Assembly (NCBI GenBank): GCA_947561395.2
Contig: OX387192.1
Span: 1,488,001-1,552,000 of the forward strand
From: Buxus sempervirens
Lineage: Eukaryota; Streptophyta; Magnoliopsida; Buxales; Buxaceae
Length of the DNA stretch: 64,000 nt
Direction of reading: 5' to 3'
Position numbers and translations under genes: made by a program. Below the pieces are notes generated by a model, which was not told the DNA's origin, searched no databases, and saw only the letters and a list, made by a program, of their open reading frames with translations. Each line of letters opens with the position of its first letter. The first letter of the stretch is position 1. Shown in pieces: positions 34,091 through 45,146 of the stretch.

Positions 34091-34191
34091 TGTCTGAGGG
34101 GTGTAGACACCCCAAATTGCACAAACAATCATAAAAAATCATTATCTCCTTGAAAGCCAGCACAGAAATTGAAGAAAATGAATTTTCACCT

Positions 34192-34333
34192 GTATCCGGT
34201 AACGTAGACCGGATACAAGCAGGCCTTTTCGTATCCGGTAACAGGTACCGGATACCAGCAGTGCTTAGTGTATCCGGTACCATGTACCGGATACCTTAAG
34301 GCCCTTTTGTATCCGGTCTGATATACCGGATAC
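34192..34333. promoter_or_regulatory. palindrome array in 5' LTR (four units, 39-bp period)
   Basis: Perfect copies of GTATCCGGT-N7-ACCGGATAC start at 34192, 34231, 34270 and 34309. Spacers differ in sequence (AACGTAG, AACAGGT, ACCATGT, CTGATAT) but all are 7 nt. The array ends about 155 bp before the TATA box, so it lies in the promoter region. Confidence 0.9.
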
Positions 34334-34488
34334 ATTAAGTTTGCTTAAAATTAGGGTTTTCCGAGAGAAATCACTTGTTACCATCATGTCCCTCATTAAA
34401 TGAGGGGAAATCTCGGAAACAACCCTAGGGTTAAGGTTGGAGGGTTCTAGACATTAAGTTGTGTCTACCAATGACCTTAGCCTTTGCC

Positions 34489-34500
34489 TATAAATAGGAG
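34489..34500 (+). promoter_or_regulatory. TATA box of the 5' LTR
   Basis: The sequence is TATAAATAGGAG, conserved at 41084 and 56526 in the other two LTR copies. Transcription is expected to start about 30 bp downstream. Confidence 0.75.
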
Positions 34501-36385
34501 GCTTCTTTTCAAGCAAAGGACCAAGTTTTTGGAGATCAAAGAACTCCGAGTGAAGAAGGGAACCGCTGCCGGATTGCTTCCAGAACCCCTGGTAAGCCTC
34601 AACCCTCATTTATTTTCTGTATTTAATTTATTAGATCTAGATCTCTTCTTCTACCTTTCTGTAGAATAAAGCCTCTTTTTGTGTGTGGAAATCCTTCCCT
34701 GGCTCAAAGTATCTCAAGACTCCCCTAGCCGTAAAACGTGAAGGCGGATCTAGGAGAAACGAGACTGGGGATTGACCCTAGTGATAGAACCTATGTAGCA
34801 TAAGGCTTTTTGAATGATTGAAAACCGTTCTATAATCAAAGTACCCTTGATTATCTCGAAGAACCGTGTTTAACGGGGAGAGAGAACAGAGGGAAACGAT
34901 AATGGAACGGAACCCTAGGCTATGCTAGAACCTATCTTGTTAAATCTATATGCATGATATGTTGTTGTATTAATCTTGCTTGGTTTTTCACTCTTGCACA
35001 CATATTACACTTTTTGGTGAATAGGCTCACATTTGGGGATTTATTACATTCATTGTGATAAATCTCCAATAAATGGCTTCAATCAAATTCTGGAGTGTTT
35101 TAAATGTTTTTCAAAGGTTTTGGATTCATCTCACACGAATCTCACACACTTTATAAATTTTCGGATTTGATTTTCTTCAAAAATGGCCTAACTGGACAGC
35201 ACCTGTACCCTTACTTCGGATGCTCATAACTTCATCGTCCGGATGAATTTTGGAGCGATTCTAGAACCATGGGAAAGGTGAGGCTGTCTAGTTTATGTCC
35301 ACCAAATTTCATAAAGTTGCATCAAACGGATTTTTGACACCTCTCTGTCGAAGTTAAGTGGACAGTTCAGGTTCAAATACAGAACTTGTCACTTCGACGG
35401 AGCGCCATGTGTTCGTTTTAAGTCCGATTCGAATGATTTTTGTTTCTGAGTACTCCTTTATGAGTCTATTTTCAAATCCAGTTAGTTTCATAATTTTTGG
35501 ATTCCATTTGAATTATTGGTAGCCGATTTACTCAAAACTGTTCATTTGTACTTTTCTGGGTAAATCTGTGATCTTCGGGGCCTGTTCGGGAGACCACCCA
35601 AGGCACATCCGAAAGGATTTTTGTATGAGGCTAGTTTTTTTTGAAAGATGGCCATACAGACTTCAATCACACCAAATTTCGTGGATTTTTATGGAGTGGA
35701 TTTTTCTATGTAATTTACCAAAGTTGCCCACTTATCACTTTTAAAAATCCCCAGCAGCAACTTCAAAGGAGCATAACTCCTAGGATTTTCATCGGAATGA
35801 AGTGAAATTTTGCATGAGACTCTTATTTACCCTAATCTTTCAAATGAATTTGGTTTGGTTCAATTTAGAATTGGATTTGAATGATTTCAAGGCAAATGGC
35901 ATACTTTTTACCGAATTTTCCAGATTTGATTTAACTTGGTTTTAAGCAACTTGAGCTTTGGATTTCCATCTTTTGAGATATTCCAGAAATGATATTGACA
36001 TAAGAGAGGATCTAAAATCCATTTAGATCTTCATGTGAAAATATCATACATTAGTCCTTTTTCAAGGTTTTCTATGATTTTAGCAAGCTTTCTTTTTTTT
36101 TGCATGAACATACACTTGGCAACCACTTTGTGTGGATGAATGGGGGTACCTAACACTTTCCCCCGTTTATAATCTAATCCCCTTACCCATCTCTGGATTT
36201 GATTTTCAAGTAGGATTGTTTTTATCCTAGAATGTTTCTTTTGTCTCTTTCTTGCTTATTTTTGAACATTTTGGTGTCCATTCTCACCCCAAAATCATGA
36301 ATGGTGGCGACTCTCCCATTTTTGCGATGAGCCCGTGTGTTGACGGAGGGATGATCATTCCGGTGATTTTCCCATGTCTCAGAAC

Positions 36386-36403
36386 TGGCGACTCTGCTGG
36401 GGA
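36386..36403 (+). promoter_or_regulatory. primer binding site
   Basis: TGGCGACTCTGCTGGGGA lies two bases inside the 5' LTR and is the tRNA-Arg-type primer site usual in Tat/Ogre elements. Confidence 0.8.
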
Positions 36404-37912
36404 TCTGTGGATTTAAGCCATTTTTTTTATGTTCATGCTTTTTACTTACTTTTGAATGCTGGCTATTCGTTTATTTTGCTTGTGTATGTTGAATCTCAAA
36501 TTTAATGTGTATGATTAGAAAGTTCACATGTATAAAGGCATGGGCATGTTGCTTGATTTTTGCTTAAAGGAAAAACCCATATTGTTATATGACTTTGCTA
36601 TATTATGTGATTAGCATATGTTATTTTGGAGTTTCAATGCCATGAGCTAAAAAAAAAAAAATAAAATATATGCAATATGTGAAACTTGGATTTTGTGTTT
36701 CTCTTGGGTATTCAAGCATGTTTCCCATGAATAAAGCTCTTTTCTTGCTTAATGTTTGTTTTATGCCATGTTTTGGATTTGGGGGTATATGATGACATGA
36801 TTTGAGCATGAAAACAATGGGCAAAAATCTGTAAATACAGTAGCCATTAGGATGGTTTTCAAGCATGTTTTACCTCATGGAAACACTTTTGTACCATGTC
36901 AAGTAGTTGCTAAATTTTTAGGCATTAATTTGGGGTATAAGGGAAGCACTTTTGAGCATGAAAATTCTGGGAATTTCAGTGTATATTTGGGGGATTTCAA
37001 GCATGTTTTACCTCATTGAAACACTTTTGAACCATGTCAAGTAGTGCTAAAAGTTTAGGCTCCAATTTGGGTAGAAATGGTACACTTTGAGCATGAAAAA
37101 GAGCATGAAATCTGGAATGTTAGGAATGCTTGTGGGTTTCAAGCATGCTTATATGATTTAACTGTTGTTTGTACAAATAACATGTTTTGTATACCACTTT
37201 TTGGGCATGTGATATTTTTTGTGCATATTTAGTTGTTTTGGTGCTTGCTTGCTTGTATTTAGCTTCATTATTTTTGTCATATGTACCTTGGCTTGAAATT
37301 GAATGCATGGCTACGAAAAAGAGTGGCAAGGGGCTGGGATGTTGTGAATGTTACCACAATTTTAAATTGCACTTGAGCACTTGAAACAATTTGCACAGCC
37401 TACCCATTACCTATTAGGAAGTTGAACCATGAATGTGTGTAGCTTGGCGCACCGAGGTTGTGACTTCGGAAAGCGAAAGTGAAAACATTTACCTTAGAAT
37501 TTGAGTCAATGATGTGATGACAATGGGATCTGTGATTCGATTCCGGGCATCACTAGACTTGAGTTCTAAGTTGCCAATTAAGCCAAAACCCAAAAACCAT
37601 ACGCTTGAAGGTGGAGAAACACGTTTTCAACTAAAAGCACACAATTGCGTTTGGGGGAATTGGGTGTAAATGTGGGAAGGCCGTTTGCATGTTTTACAGG
37701 CCAAGGTATAATGTGAATACCATATTGAATGAAGGTAATACAAGGTGGCAAGGTAAAGCCATGTTCTTTTCATGAATGTATGAATTGTGGATAGTATGAT
37801 GTCCAAGCCCAATTTGGGGCAAGTTTTGAAGGTCAAGTTAAGGTGAACACCAAGAGGGAATGAAAAAAATCAAATCTGGTGAAAAAAATGAGTCAAAATG
37901 GCAATTTCGGCA

Positions 37913-38054
37913 TTAACCGGCAACTCAGGCCGGTTAAGAACACTTTCCTTCATATCCGGTATATATTTCCGGATACAAAGATATATGCGTGTATCCGGTT
38001 AGGTTTACCGTATACAATAAGGCATATTCTTATCCGGTATATTATACCGGATAC
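37913..38054. promoter_or_regulatory. palindrome array in gag leader (four units, 39-bp period)
   Basis: Units start at 37913, 37952, 37991 and 38030, exactly 39 bp apart. The first has different but mutually complementary arms, TTAACCGG-N9-CCGGTTAA. The next three are close to GTATCCGGT-N7-ACCGGATAC, with one or two changed bases each. Confidence 0.88.
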
Positions 38055-38399
38055 GTTCAAAAAATGCACAAATTGGCTTTTCAGCCCAAATTTTCAGAAT
38101 AAAATGCCTAAAACACTGTGGATAATCCTTAGGCACCCCGAAAAGAACATAAGAAATGTTCCAGAAATACAAAATCAAAAACAAAAGAAAAAGACAAAAA
38201 ATAAAAATAAAATAAAATATTCTTTCAAGATTTAACCTAATTTCGAAACTCAAAGAAGGAACCAAGGTGTCATATTTTTTGATACCAACTCAATTCAAAC
38301 ATATGTCAATCAAACTTTTGAACTTGAAATCTGGGAAAATTCAGCAAATTTTAAATAAAAAAAAAACCTTGGTTGATTATTTTTATCAGTCAAATCAAT

Positions 38400-38815
38400 T
38401 TTTTTTAGGACCTTTGGAAGCCTCAGAATATTCCAAAAACCTTTGTTTGGTCACGAGTACCACTCAAAGTCAATTTTTTTAGGACCTTTGGAAGCCTCAG
38501 AATATTCTAAAAACCTTTGTTTGGTCACGAGAACCACTTAAAGTCAAAACTTTTTAGGACCTTTGGAAGCCTTAGAATATTCCAAGAACCTTTGTTTAGT
38601 CACGAGAACCACTCAAAGTCAAAACTTAATTAGGACATTTGGAAGCCTTAGAATATTCCAAAAACCTTTGTTTGGTCACGAGAACCACTCAAAGTCAACT
38701 TTTTAGGACCTTTGGAAGCCTCAGAATATTCCAAGAACCTTTGTTTGGTCACGAGAACCACTCGAAGTCAAAACTTTTTTAGGACATTTGGAAGCCTCAG
38801 AATATTCCAAGCAAA
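38400..38815 (+). repeat. 75-bp tandem repeat, six copies
   Basis: The core AGGACCTTTGGAAGCCTCAG starts at 38407, 38481, 38556, 38632, 38705 and 38781. Units share CCTTTGTTTGGTCACGAG. Confidence 0.9.
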
Positions 38816-39036
38816 ACAAAAAAAAATAAAAAAATAAATAAAAATAAAAAATAAAAAACAAAAAAATCTGGGCTGGTGTTCACCTGACCTACTTATCTAC
38901 ATTGATAGGTGTGTGACTCAGATTAAATGAGAGCTGATATGTTTCTTTGCTTTTCTTTCACCAGGTACATTTACTTTCAACCCAGGTGGACTTATTTGCA
39001 GTCATTGCTCCCGTAACCAGATCCAAAGCAAGAGCC

Positions 39037-40692
39037 ATGAATACTGAAGAGAACCAAGCCCAAGCTACTGTCCCCGCTCAGGACTTTACTCAGCTGCAGG
39101 AGCAAGTGGCCGGTCTGGCCAAGATGCTGGGAGACATACTGGCGGCTCAGGCCCAACAGGCCCAAGCCCCGAACCAGGCATCTACTTCCCATCAGGCACC
39201 ACCACCTCAGGCCTACATTCCGCCTCCGGCTCAGCCCATGCCGGAGCCCATTTCTGAACCAGTCCCCGAACCCATTCTGATCAGGGAAAATATAGCGGAA
39301 TCTGAGAAAGAACTGGAAAAAGAAAAGGCTAGGGATGAGATGGAAAAGAAAATGCTGCTGAGGATAGAGAGGATCCAGGCAGAGCTGAAGGAAGTGAAGG
39401 GGGGAGGCAGCCATGCAGGCACCACCTTCGAAGACCTGTGCATGTACCCGGATGTATGTCTACCGGCCAAGTTCAGGTGCCCGGACTTCGACAAATTTGA
39501 TGGCACGGGCTGCCCATTGAGCCATCTCAAATTATACTGCGGGGCCCTATGCCAGTTTGGCCGGGATGATGGCATACTGATCCAGCTTTTCCAGAGGAGT
39601 CTGACCGGGTCAGCCCTTCGGTGGTTCGCTACAGTGGACCATGGAAGGATCAGGAGGTGGAAGGACCTAGCCGACGCTTTCCTGGACCAATATAAATTCA
39701 ACTCTGAGATCGTGCCAGACCGGTACGACATGATGAGGATGACCAAGGGGAAAGATGAGCCGGTACGACAATACGCCAAGAGGTGGAGAGAGGCCGCCTC
39801 CCAGGTCAGGCCACCTATGCAAGAGCCGGAGATGATCTCCACATTTATGGGCACACTGGGGCAGCCTTTTTACAACCATCTGGTGGGCCAGATCACCACC
39901 AACTTTGCTGCCCTGGTACAAGTGGCGGACCGGATCGAGGAAGGGGTCAGGTCAGGAAGGCTGATAGACTACTCTACTCTGACTGGGCAGTCTGATTCCT
40001 CGGCCTCCATGGCCCAGAAGAAGGGAACCGGGTTCAAGAAGACAGGGGCCCGAAAAGAGGGGGAGGTGAACTTGGTCCAGGCTCCTCCAGCCAAGAAGCC
40101 ACTTCATGTGAACATCTCGGCACCCCAGCAGGCCCAACAGGCCCAGCAGTTGTACCAGACCCCGGATAATGTCAATTTCTCCCCTTCCGTGCCTGCAAAC
40201 CAGAGGAGGGCCTTTACTAAGGAGGAGAGGGAGGCTTGGATGGCAGCAATGAGGAATAGAGTCTTTACTCCTCTCCCAATATCGCTGTCCCAACTGCTGC
40301 CAACCCTACTGAAGGGGGAATATTTGACCCTGAAGGAGCCTAACCCAAATGCCCCGAAGGGCAGAAATTATGATCCAGCAATCACATGTGATTATCACAT
40401 GGGTGCACCGGGGCACTCTACTGACACTTGCTGGATGCTGAAGCATGCGGTCCAGGACTTGTTGGACCAAAAGGCCTTAGTGTTCAACACGGCTGCACCA
40501 GCCCCGTTCGGGAATGATATTGGGCAGAACCCTCTGCCTTACCATAATGGGGCAGGCCCATCCAACTCCATCACAGCCATATCCACCACCAGAAGGGCCT
40601 TTGACCCATCACAGCTTATAGCACCCGTGGGGACCACGGTCCAGGTCCGTTTTTTCCAAGAAAATGAAGAAGAGGAGATCAACATGGTGTAG
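39037..40692 (+). CDS. Tat-type gag, cut off by solo LTR
   Basis: The first ATG is at 39037 (MNTEENQAQ); the frame is open upstream to 38947. About 550 residues remain: a Gln/Ala/Pro-rich N-terminus with a coiled-coil-like glutamate/lysine stretch (EKEKARDEMEKKMLLRIERI), then the gag capsid domain with RSLTGSALRWFATVD and RRWKDLADAFLDQYKFN, and a C-terminal part with ITCDYHMGAPGHSTDTCWML, a zinc-binding-like CDYH...H...C motif. The frame ends two bases into the solo LTR at 40688. Take out the LTR and one CATGG and the frame runs on into 42994 without a break, so gag and protease were one reading frame. Role: particle capsid and nucleocapsid. Confidence 0.85.
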   Translation: MNTEENQAQATVPAQDFTQLQEQVAGLAKMLGDILAAQAQQAQAPNQASTSHQAPPPQAYIPPPAQPMPEPISEPVPEPILIRENIAESEKELEKEKARDEMEKKMLLRIERIQAELKEVKGGGSHAGTTFEDLCMYPDVCLPAKFRCPDFDKFDGTGCPLSHLKLYCGALCQFGRDDGILIQLFQRSLTGSALRWFATVDHGRIRRWKDLADAFLDQYKFNSEIVPDRYDMMRMTKGKDEPVRQYAKRWREAASQVRPPMQEPEMISTFMGTLGQPFYNHLVGQITTNFAALVQVADRIEEGVRSGRLIDYSTLTGQSDSSASMAQKKGTGFKKTGARKEGEVNLVQAPPAKKPLHVNISAPQQAQQAQQLYQTPDNVNFSPSVPANQRRAFTKEEREAWMAAMRNRVFTPLPISLSQLLPTLLKGEYLTLKEPNPNAPKGRNYDPAITCDYHMGAPGHSTDTCWMLKHAVQDLLDQKALVFNTAAPAPFGNDIGQNPLPYHNGAGPSNSITAISTTRRAFDPSQLIAPVGTTVQVRFFQENEEEEINMV

Positions 40693-42988
40693 ACACCCCA
40701 AATTGCACAAACAATCATCAAAAATCATTATCTCCTTGAAAGCCAGCACAGAAATTGAAGAAAATAAACTTTTACCTGTATCCGGATACTCAGGCCGGAT
40801 ACAAGTACTCCTTCCTGTATCCGGATACTCATACCGGATACATGTGAGCCTTAGCGTATCCGGTACCATGTACCGGATACCTTAAGGCCCTTTTTTATCC
40901 GGTCTGATATACCGGATACTTTAAGTTTGCTCAAAATTAGGGTTTTCCGAGAGCTTTTCATTTTTACCATCATGTCCCTCATTAAATGAGGGGAAATCTC
41001 GGAAATAACCTTAGGGTTAAGGTTGGGGGGGTTCTAGACATTAAGTTGTGTCTACCAATGGCCTTAGCCTTTGCCTATAAATAGGAGGCTCCTCCTTGAG
41101 CAAATGGCACTCAACTCTTGTTTTGAACTCTCGCAAAGAAGAACTCCAAGAGAAGAAGAAAACCGCTGCGGAATCGCCTCAATAACTCAGGTAAGCCTCA
41201 ACTTTTCTTTTTATTTTCTGTCTTTACATTCCTAGATCTAGATCTCTTCTTCTACCTTTCTGTAGTGTAAAGCCTTGTTTGTATGTGTGGAAATCCTTCC
41301 CCGTCTCAAAGTATCTCAAGACTCCCCTAGCCGTAAAACGTGAAGGCGGATCTAGGAGAAACGAGACTGGGGATTGACCCTAGTGCTAGAACCCATGTAG
41401 CATAAGGCTTTTGAATGATTGAAAACCGTTCTATAATCAAAGTACCCTTGATTATTTCGAAGATCCGTGTTTAACGGGGAGAGAGAACAGAGGGAAACGA
41501 TAATGGAACGGAACCCTAGGCTATGCTAGAACCTATTTTGTTGAATCTATATGCATGATATGTGGTTGTATTGATCTTGCTTGGTTTTTCACTCTTGCAC
41601 ACATATTACACTTTTTGGTGAATAGGCTCACATTTGGGGATTTATTACATTCATTGTGATAAATCTCCAATAAATGGCCTCAATCAAATTCTGGAGTGTT
41701 TTTAAATGTTTTTCAAAGGTTTTATATTCATTTTGCACGAATCACACACTTTTTGTCACATTTCGGATTTGGTTTTACTCAAAAGTGGCTTAGCTTGACA
41801 GCACATGTACCCTTACTTCGGACGCCCATAACTTCATCATCCGGATGAATTTTGGGGCGATTCCAGAACCATGAGAAAGGTGAGGCTGTCTAGTTTATGT
41901 CCACCAAATTTCATGAATTTCCATCCAACGGATTTTTGACACCTCTCTGTCGAAGTTAAGTGGACAGTTCAGGTTCAAGTACAGAACTTGTCACTTCGAC
42001 GGACCGCCATGTGTTCGTTTTAAGTCCGATTCGAGTGATTTTTGTTTCTGAGTACTCCTTTATGAGTCTATTTTCAAATCCAGTTGGTTTCATAATTTTT
42101 GGATTCAATTTGAATTATTGGTAGCCGATTTACTCAGAACTGTTCATTTGTACTTTTCTGGGTAAATCTGTGATCTTCGGGGCCTGTTCGGGAGACCACC
42201 CAAGGCACATCCGAAGGGATTTTTGTATGAAGCTAGTTTCTTTTGAAAGATGGCCATACAAACTTCAATCACACCAAATTTCGTGGACTTTTATGCAGTG
42301 GATTTTTCTAGACAATTTTCCAAAGTTGCCCACTTACCACTTTTAAAAATCCCCAGCAGCAACTTCAAAGGAGCATAACTCCTAGGATTTTTATCGAAAT
42401 GAAGTGAAATTTTGCATGAGACTCTTATTTACCCTAATCTTTCGAATGGATTTGGTTTGGTTCAATTTAGAATTGGATTTGAATGATTTTAAGGCAAATG
42501 GCATACTTTTTACCAAACTTCCCGGATTTGATTCAACTTGGTTTTGAGCAACTTGTGCTTTGATTTCCACCTTTTTAATGTTCCAGAAATGATATTGACA
42601 TAAAAGGAGAACCCGAAATTTATTTGGATTCTCATGTGAAGGTATCATACATTTGACCTTTTTCAAGGTTTCTCATGATTTTTAGCAAGCTTTCTTACTT
42701 TGTTTTTGCATGAACATACACTTGGCAACCACTTCGTGTGGATGAATGGGGGTGCCTAACACATTCCCCCGTTCATAATCTAATCCCCTTACCCATCTCT
42801 GGATTTGATTTTCAAGTAGGGTTATTTTTATCCTAGAATGTTTCTTTTTTCACTTTTTGCTTATTTTGAACTCTTTGGTGTCCATTCTCACCCCAAAATC
42901 ATGAATGGTGGCGACTCTCCCACTTTTGCGTTGAGCCCGTGTGTTGACGAAGGGAGATCACCCCGGTGATTTTTTCCCATGTCTCACA
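40688..42988 (+). mobile_element. solo LTR of the same Tat family at the gag-protease seam
   Basis: It begins TGTAGACACCCC, ends CATGTCTCACA and has a perfect target duplication CATGG (40683-40687 and 42989-42993). It aligns along its full length with the two LTRs of the host element but differs from them more than they differ from each other. It is therefore a separate insertion of a sister subfamily reduced to one LTR, not part of a tandem element. Confidence 0.88.
40778..40919. promoter_or_regulatory. palindrome array in the internal solo LTR (four units, 39-bp period)
   Basis: Units start at 40778, 40817, 40856 and 40895, exactly 39 bp apart. The first two have central changes (GTATCCGGA-N7-GCCGGATAC and GTATCCGGA-N7-ACCGGATAC), the third is perfect and the fourth begins TTATCCGGT. 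Confidence 0.88.
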
Positions 42989-42993
42989 CATGG

Positions 42994-44657
42994 TCTCCCA
43001 AAAAAATAATCCTGCTGCTGAGGACATAAGTTCCTCTCTAAACCGGGTCTCTTCACTCATGGCCCAGATGAATACTGCAAGGCCTCCATTGGTCTTCAAT
43101 TGCAGTCCACCCATTTATTCACCATCCAAGCAGTCCAAGGCTCCACTGGTCATCAACCTTGACCCCATCACTGCTTCCATCACTTCTTCTGTCCCCACAA
43201 AACCTAAGCTCCAACCCCTGGTTGTAAATGTTCAGCCAGCCCAGTCTATCCCTAAACCGGCCCATACATCCCGGTCCAAACTCCAGCCACTAGTGGTTAA
43301 CGTCCCTAAATTAGCCTATTCAGAGGCCGCTGTACCATGGAATTACAGCGAAGGAATCACGGCTACGGTTCCATTGGTCAGGAACCAGAACCAGGAGGAG
43401 GTGAACCTCATGACGAGGTCAGGGAGATGCGCAGGGGGTGAAGAGAAAGAGAAGGAGACAGAAGCAGAAAAAGAAAAAGAAAATGAAAAAAGAAAACAGA
43501 AAGGAAAAAAAAAGATAGGAGAAGACACCCCCCAGTGTGCAGAAAATGAGGCAGCAGACCTCATAAAAATAATCAAAAAAAGTGAATTCAATCTTGTGGA
43601 TCAGTTGAACAAGGTCCCGGCCCAGATTTCAATACTGGGCCTTTTGCTGAATTCGGAAAAGCATAGGGATGCATTGTTAAGGGTGCTACAGAGTGCACAC
43701 GTATCCCAGACCATTGATCCAGACCAGCTTGGCAAAATGGTTGGTCAAATCTTGTCACATAATGTGATAAGTTTCTCTGAGGGAGAAATCAGCCCAGGTG
43801 GGTGTTATCATGTGGACCCTTTGCACATCACTGTGCTTTGTAAGGGCTGCATGATTGCACGGGTTTTAATTGACAACGGGTCGGCATTAAACGTTTGCCC
43901 GTTAATCACTTTTACCAAGTTGGGTCTGGACCAGTCAAGGATCAAACGAAATGGGCGGATAGTAAGGGCTTTTGATAGCTCCAAGACCCACTCCCTAGGG
44001 GAGATTGAACTGCCGGTCACAATTGGGCCGAATATCTTTAACATCACATTTGAAGTGATGGATATTCCCGCAGCCTTCAATCTGCTCCTAGGAAGGCCGT
44101 GGATATATTCGGCTAGGGCAATACCATCCACGCTCCACCAAAGAGTGAAGTACATAAGAGGGCAAAGGGTGATAACAGTCCTAGCCGAAAACTTGGTGCT
44201 GCCCATTGTGTCACCTGATGTACCCTTAATCAATGTGGACCTAACTGTCGACAAGATTGCATTCCACTCATTTCAATTTGAGGCAGTCAATTACATACCT
44301 GGGGGGTGTGAGAAAAAGAAGGAAAAGGGGACCACTGCAGAAAAGATGGTCAAGAAAGTGATGGAGAAATACCACTTTCACCCGGGGAAAGGCCTGGGGA
44401 TTAATCTACAGGGGATGGTGGAGCCAATCACGGCTAAGAAACTGATCCCCAAGGTAAGGTTGGGCTTCAAGCCCAGAGGCTGGAGAAGAATGAAGCACGA
44501 GGAAGGGGAGAGCAGAAGCAAAGGAAAACTCCCACATCTGAGGGTGAACTTTCCAAAACCCTCCTATATAATCCAAATTTCTCCTCCCATGGACCAGTCC
44601 AAGCCTCCATACCACAACCTCAACCCATTTCAAAAGCCTTTTGTTTCGGCCCTATAA
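42994..44657 (+). CDS. Tat-type protease region with G-patch-like motif
   Basis: The frame continues from gag across the inserted LTR (VSQKNNPAAED). It has a low-complexity spacer, a Glu/Lys-rich stretch, then an aspartic protease core with VLIDNGSALNVCP and FNLLLGRPWI, the two hallmarks of retropepsins in Tat elements. A G-patch-like segment near 44380-44430 has YHFHPGKGLGINLQG. It ends at TAA 44655-44657, after which the same frame stays open. Role: cleaves the polyprotein. No start of its own is needed if it is read through from gag. Confidence 0.85.
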
Positions 44658-45146
44658 CCCTATAACCCATCTCCAGTACTGGGAGCAGAAGATGGGCCTA
44701 GGCCACAGCCCGAGCAGCAGGTGGACTTTTCTGAGGATGTTGGTGCATTCTTCGCCATGGCTGAGGGCGATAAAACAGGGGCAGACATGGAACTGCCATT
44801 TATTGACGGGGCCGCAGTGAAGATCCCAGATGAGGTCATATCTGGACTGGGCCCCGTAACAGAAAAGGGCAGTACCCACCCGGTGATGATGGCATCGGAT
44901 GCTGGGCTTGAGGAGCAGGCTTTCCCTATTTCCCCTGCTCCCAAAAATTTTGTAATGAACAATTGGGAGGAAACTCCCCTTACCTTTGAAGCAGCGTTAG
45001 TTCGGCAAACTGACGCGGCTTCCAAAAAAAAACTCCAATAGTGGAATGCCATTTCCCTGAAGGTTCTAATGGGCCTTCGTCTTCAGGGGAATTATGTTTA
45101 GAAGGCCCACAAAAAACCCAAAAAGATTTTTCTATTTTTTTCTAGA
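44658..45146 (+). other. protease-RT linker with in-frame stops, possible intron
   Basis: The frame of protease and of reverse transcriptase is the same here, but it is closed by TAA at 44655, TAG at 45039 and TAG at 45099. Ogre elements splice out an intron between protease and reverse transcriptase. A pyrimidine-rich acceptor TTTTTTTCTAG ends at 45145 and the reverse transcriptase frame is open from there. I did not find a strong donor. Confidence 0.5.

Larger units (their letters stand above)
34102..36383 (+). repeat. 5' LTR of the Tat-type element
   Basis: It begins TGTAGACACCCC and ends CATGTCTCAGA, where the 3' LTR has CTCACA, so the terminal C has changed to G. It carries a four-unit palindrome array and a TATA box. 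By eye it differs from the 3' LTR by scattered substitutions and a 5-bp indel in the array, which points to a recent insertion. Confidence 0.9.
36404..39036 (+). other. long untranslated leader with repeats
   Basis: This is 2.6 kb without recognisable protein. It holds imperfect repeats of about 140 bp around TTTCAAGCATGTTTTACCTC (about 36700-37200), a palindrome array (37913-38054) and six copies of a 75-bp repeat (38400-38815). TTTCTTTCACCAG at 38953-38965, just before the first gag codons, could be a splice acceptor. Confidence 0.7.

Noticed and set aside
33776-34132. Long Ser/Leu-rich reading frames on the minus strand
   Set aside because: They are translations of GA microsatellites and ATGCATG repeats inside an LTR.
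34192-34333. Repeat-spacer layout resembling a CRISPR array
   Set aside because: The units are palindromes in LTR promoters of a plant retrotransposon, the linkers are only 14 nt, the same array recurs in all three LTRs and no cas-like gene exists.
38992-39854. Minus-strand reading frames over gag
   Set aside because: They are shadows of the plus-strand gag, which has clear domain matches; no splice or domain support on the other strand.
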